Assembly (NCBI GenBank): GCA_007258455.2
Contig: VDFB02270651.1
Location: 704,407,360-704,471,359 of the forward strand
From: Sequoia sempervirens
Taxonomy: Eukaryota; Streptophyta; Pinopsida; Cupressales; Cupressaceae
Length of the DNA stretch: 64,000 nt
Direction: 5' to 3'
Shown here piece after piece: positions 59,585 to 64,000 of the stretch. Position 1 is the first letter of the stretch; every line of letters begins with the position of its first letter. A program made the translations under genes and the position numbers. Under the pieces are notes generated by a model. That model worked only from the letters and a program-made list of their open reading frames with translations. It did not search any database and was not told the DNA's origin.

Positions 59585-60583
59585 TGTGCCCTTAGCACAC
59601 ATGCCCCATTCCGAATGGGGACCCTCTTTTTCTTTCGCCTTGCCGGGTAATTTTTTTTTTGTCGCTGCCTCATTTTGCATGCCCCATTTTTGTGCCCTGG
59701 GTGGTCAATGTTCTTCCAAAATTTTCATCATAGTTTGACCATGCTTCCCCTTGGCTCATTTTTTCAAGTTTTGGTGCCTTGCAGGCTCCCTCTGCCAGTT
59801 TGCCTTTTCCAGCGGCCTTGCGCCCGGTTGGACCCGCCCCTTCAGGTTTCCCTGGCTAGGTTTCCTTGTTGTATCCATCGTTCCTGATGGTAGATGAGTT
59901 GTGTCTTCTCGAACCCCAGGTCCCAATTCCGTCGTCGCTATTAGAAAAGTTTACGAGGAAATCACGGCTACTTTTGAACATTCCGAGCCTGAACTTCTAG
60001 ACTTCTGCATCTGGAATTTCGTGACAGTTTCGCCATTCCTAACGGCAGACCTCTGCAAGAACTCCGCCCTTTGGGCCTCGACTCCCTCTTTGCTACCGCC
60101 GACCCCTCCGAGTTGAAATTTCCAAATGACTACCGCCCTGCGCCCTCCTGGCCTCTAGACCCTGGGTCTCCCGACGCCGTTAGTAAATTTAAATATACCG
60201 ACGTAAGTGTCTACCATACTTGCATTTATTGCAGCCATTAATAGTAGTTGGGGTATAAATTGCTTTCCCAGGCTTGTCATTCTCACTTGTCAGTGTCACA
60301 GTGAGAGATCAAAGCTTTCCAGAGAGGATCCCACGATCTTCGAGACCTTCACATTCACGCCCATTTCCTTCGCTTGTTGACCGCTTGTGGGTTGCATGCC
60401 TCCTCACATCAAGTGTTCAAGGTAGGTTTTCCATTCACCCTCCCGAACATTGTTTTCATGATTTTTTAAGGCTTAAAATGAACAATAGTAATCAATAGAC
60501 ATGTAGATGATGAAATATGATATAACAAACAAAACCCATGTCTTCAAAACTTGAGAAAGCCATCAAAGGTACCCTCATGATCA
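59585..60583 (+). repeat. right LTR of gypsy-3
   Basis: It starts TGTGCCCTTAGCACACATG and is the partner of 43824-44819. The TATA box GTATAAATT is near 60253. Instead of host DNA it is followed by another gypsy-3 leader and ORF1. Confidence 0.75.
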
Positions 60584-62075
60584 ATTTGGGGCTCCACCTC
60601 GCCGTGGTTGTTCTTCACACAGGGGCGTTCGTCCCCTCCGGCCCCAGGTCCTCTTTTTGTCGAAGAAGCTAAAATGATGAACATCTTCAAAACGGAAATT
60701 TGACCCTCTGGGCTTGAATCTTCGGACTTGTATCCTTCCCCGGCCGTTGAGTGTAACTTAAACGTAAATCTGGTCAGTCCTTTGCATCTTCAGGCCCGAG
60801 CCATTGGACTTCCATGACTGGAAGTTCGCGAAGATGTCGCTGAATTTAGACAGAAATCTTGCCCTGACCACCTGAGCACTGGGGCCCGCCTTCCTCATTG
60901 CCGTCTACTAGTGAAAACTTCACTACTGCCCTTCGATTTGTCGGGTCCCAGTTCTCGGACTTCCATCCCCAAGATTCTGTGTGATCTTCGCCATCACGAA
61001 CAGTGAACACCCAGCATCCTTCCACTCCCTGGGTCCCAGACCTCCTTTCGCTGCTGGGAGGCCCATGTAAACATTGAACGTCCTCAACCTCGCTGGGCTT
61101 TGCTACTCAGTAATTTAAAATCATGCCCGCCCTTCCGAGCTCCAAGCTCTGGGTGGCTTGTCATTGAGAAAAACCCCTGATTAGAATTCAATGACAAACA
61201 CTGACGTCGAGCTTGGTACGCCTATTGGCAGTAGGCGTAACATTGAGAAGTCACAAAGACCTCACACCAAGGATCAACCCTTTGTCAATATGCTTGTTCG
61301 GTGAGACACGAGGGAGTCAGCAAGACCTCTCGCCGAAGATGCAAATCTCTCACTAGTGGGCATTCTCCTCGATTGGTCGACAAGACTTTTGAATCTTGTC
61401 GAGACCTTTCTTCGAGGCATACTTTCACACCAATTAGAAAATTCTGGTCACCAGGACAATGAGTGATGTCTCACCACTAGGTTATAGGCGGAATGAGCTA
61501 TGTTCATTCAATTGAAAACCGAAAAACTCCTAACGGCTTCCTCCCATCCCGGGCTCGAAGCTCTGGAATTCTGTCCAAAAATTATTATCGTAAACAGTGA
61601 TGGCTCTATGGCATCCTAACACCTTCAGACCGCGTCACTTGAAAATTATAAGTTGATAGTGGCCCTTTGATCCGTTGGGCCCTAGACCCTGGAGTTCCAT
61701 CTTCAGAACTCTGTTTCTACTTGGCCGTCCTGAACAGCCATCTCAAGACAGCTTTCCGACCTTGGACCTCTGGATGCTCCTAGATCGATCCAAATGAGCC
61801 CAAATTTGAAATCTGACTTTGACCCACGTGCTTAAATCTAGTCCTCTTCATTATGATCCTTTTGAACCATCAAAATTCGATCGAGAAAGATCTCCCAAAT
61901 CATTCCTTCCTATTTTCCTTTCCAAACAACATTCCTGCCAAGTAAGTCTGGCCCTCCGGACCCGGACTGTCCCAAAGCCCTCAACTATTAAAAATGGATT
62001 TCATCTTTGGGATTTTGGCTAACATGAACACTTTTGTGATCAATTGCACTGACTATTCCTTTGCTTGCAAAATAT
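60584..62075 (+). other. second gypsy-3 leader
   Basis: Colinear with 44820-46336 at an offset of about 15.75 kb, with small indels (for example the shortened segment near 61100). No ORF is supported. Confidence 0.75.
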
Positions 62076-64000
62076 ATGGAATCGGGTGCGGGACTTTCGA
62101 GGGCAACTGACGAAAAGGACAAAGGAAAGAAGTTAAGCAAAACTCTTCAAGGGAAAGAAGACAAGGACCAAATGAAATACCAATTCTAGGGCGAGCCTCT
62201 GCACTCAAAGGTTACCATGGATTGGAAGGAGATCACTGACACCAACATAGGCCACGTCAATATTGATGAATTTATATGAAGGGTCAGGGTTAATCCAACA
62301 ACAAAAAATGCAATATTGATAAGACAAAGTGGAATCACAAAAGCTGCGGAATTCCCTCCATCCCTCATGGCCTCTGAATTAGTCATGGCTTGTCCACAGG
62401 TGTATTAGCCCAACACTAGGATAATTGTTGATAGGGATGGTAACATTCTCGCTAACATGTTGGCTGGAGGAATCACAAGAACCTTTCATAGTCCCATGTT
62501 TCAAGAAATGGAAACACCTACCACTGAGGAGTGCTAGGCGGTGTGGGATGCTAACCCTACGGGTTGTAGGAAGTTAATAAATCAGCATTGGCTCAAGGAA
62601 AAGTGGGGCAGCACCGTGAAGGTTCCTAACAAACTCTTTTGTAGTAATTTCTATGAAGACTACCACGATTTAGTCACAATGCTAAGTAGGGTTATGGAAC
62701 TCCCTACTGCGGCCTTCTTTCAGGGGTGGATGGTGTATTTCATTAAGAAAATCCTTCGTGGGAATGAAGATGTTACCACAAAGATTGTATTTTATTGGGG
62801 AGGTATAATAAGTAACTACTTCCATGAGCAGTTTGTTGATGTGAAGAAAAGCTCCAAATTCTACATGAAGTCATATCTTGTGTACTCCTTGGCAGACCAG
62901 AGATAGTACAACGGGTGATTTGTGGCACACGATTAGGAGTAGGGTCAAATATTGAAAGCCTATGATAGATTCCCCCAGCTCCAGTACCAAAACTTCAATA
63001 GGGAGTATTGCAGAGTAAATGATGCCTTCGTCAGCCTTATTGTCAAAATGATTGTCGGGGATTTTGAAAGAAGAGTTTCCCACAGTGCTCGGGCTTTTTT
63101 GAAGCAATATGCCTTCCTCTTCATTCAATACCTAAAGTTCACGTACATATGTGCCCAAGGCTTCACCAAAAGGCCAAACAAGTTGCCTCGATACCCCAAT
63201 GACCGAATCATCCTATTGGAGCTTTCTTGGTAGCTCCAACACATATAGGTGATCTTCAGTGGCAAACATATAGCAGGGATCTCTTATCCCATGACTCTTG
63301 GAAAGGGCATGTATAAGCTACAAACTTCCCAGTGTGCTGGTAACTTTGAGAAGGAACTAAAGGATTACCACTTTCATCTACACACTGCTCACCCTTGAAT
63401 GGATCCATATGGGCATGTAAGGAAGGCACTGGGACTGGGATTCGCTCATCTCCACCACATTGAAAACTTTTGGGGGGATTTTCAAGATGATAAAGAGGTA
63501 CGTGCAAGGCACTATATGTGGATGACTACACATTTTGTAAGGAAGGTGCAACCGTTTCCCATACTAGACCAAGTCAAATAGGATGATAGCACCATAATGG
63601 ACCCTAGGTACCCTGCAGTCGCCAATTTTCTAGTACCAACAATCAACTGGGATGAGTAGGAGGTTGATGACCTTGATATCATAAGCATGCCAATCTATGT
63701 CCATACCAAAGAATGGGTTGATAGACGGGTAGCCCAATTAAGACAGCAGGAGGTAATTTTGACTTATGAAGGGCTCAAGAGTGAACCTAGTGCCACGGAG
63801 GATGCCACTGCCACCACTTCAACTGGCGGGACGTCCAAGTCTCCTCCGATCACCAAGTCTAAGGAGAGGAAGGAGACAGAAACATAACAATCTCCTGACC
63901 CTAAGGTCTATACAAGAAAAGAAATAGGAGGCTCACCCTCCAAAAGACTTAAGTAGAAAGAGGGTACCACAGAGCAGCCCTTAATCCAAGAGGAAGAAGT
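62076..64000 (+). pseudogene. second gypsy-3 ORF1 copy (runs off the window)
   Basis: ATG 62076 opens a single frame that continues to at least 63887, broken only by stop codons, so it is less frameshifted than copy 1. It carries the same segments: LINQHWLKEKWGS (about 62578), FFQGWMVYFIKKILRG, FYMKSYLVYSLADQR and ICAQGFTKRPNKLP. Several TAG codons here correspond to CAG in copy 1 (62934-62936, 63231-63233, 63246-63248), while CAG at 62397-62399, 62829-62831 and 62976-62978 correspond to TAG in copy 1. The C-terminal half lies beyond the window. Confidence 0.8.

Larger units (their letters stand above)
43824..60583 (+). mobile_element. gypsy-3: large Ty3/gypsy element with ORF1 and extra RNase H
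   Basis: Order on the plus strand: LTR (43824-44819), long leader, ORF1 (46337-50430), a promoter-like spacer, gag, protease, extra RNase H, RT, RNase H, integrase (end 58659), LTR (59585-60583). Sequence homologous to the leader and ORF1 then starts again after the right LTR and runs to the window end. Dual RNase H, an ORF before gag and the integrase ending resemble Tat/Ogre-type elements (inference). It is inserted in the 3' untranslated part of copia-B. Confidence 0.88.

Noticed and set aside
1..64000. CRISPR arrays, bacterial operons, tRNA or rRNA genes
   Set aside because: No regular repeat-spacer array, no cloverleaf with box A/B and no rRNA sequence was recognised; the content is plant retrotransposon.

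Overview
The window reads as repeat-dense nuclear DNA of a seed plant with a very large genome. A gymnosperm seems most likely; this is inferred from the element types and the heavy CHG-type decay, not from any marker gene. I found no host gene, tRNA or rRNA. Almost everything is LTR retrotransposon at different stages of decay, nested and truncated. A 100-N assembly gap lies at 9132-9231.

Layout. (1) 1-about 8400: the 3' half of a Ty3/gypsy element (gypsy-1, + strand): integrase, a short tandem repeat, a 1.3-kb TCATT-type low-complexity tract, a plant mobile domain (PMD) gene in antisense, then a polypurine tract and 3' LTR. (2) 8410-13022: Ty1/copia remains, gag-protease on the minus strand left of the gap and integrase-RT-RNase H plus LTR on the plus strand right of it. 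(3) 13430-19087: a complete minus-strand LTR element (TE-1) with a perfect 5-bp target duplication. It encodes a coiled-coil/zinc-knuckle Gag and one unrecognised ORF, but no pol. (4) 19127-37922: a diverged relative of TE-1 (TE-2), split by gypsy-A (20412-30928, minus strand), with a small TRIM-like element (34991-36871, target duplication TATTA) in its 5' LTR. (5) 38953-43823: a plus-strand copia element (copia-B). (6) 43824-64000: gypsy-3, inserted in copia-B and arranged LTR-internal-LTR-internal. It carries a large upstream ORF1 before gag-pol.

How the parts work together. The autonomous elements encode the usual Gag, protease, RT, RNase H and integrase. TE-1, TE-2 and the TRIM lack pol but keep LTRs and tRNA-iMet-type primer sites, so they would depend on proteins supplied by other elements. 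Gypsy-A and gypsy-3 share an unusual order: a second RNase H with all four acidic catalytic positions lies between protease and RT, and the ordinary RNase H follows RT.

The strongest overall signal is that most nonsense codons in these genes are TAG where family or copy comparison expects CAG. Six aligned CAG/TAG differences between the two gypsy-3 ORF1 copies, three in each direction, show this directly. This fits deamination of 5-methylcytosine at CHG sites. The best candidates for something little described are the conserved second ORF of the pol-less TE-1/TE-2 family, the protease-RNaseH-RT order, the antisense PMD gene inside gypsy-1, and gypsy-3 ORF1.
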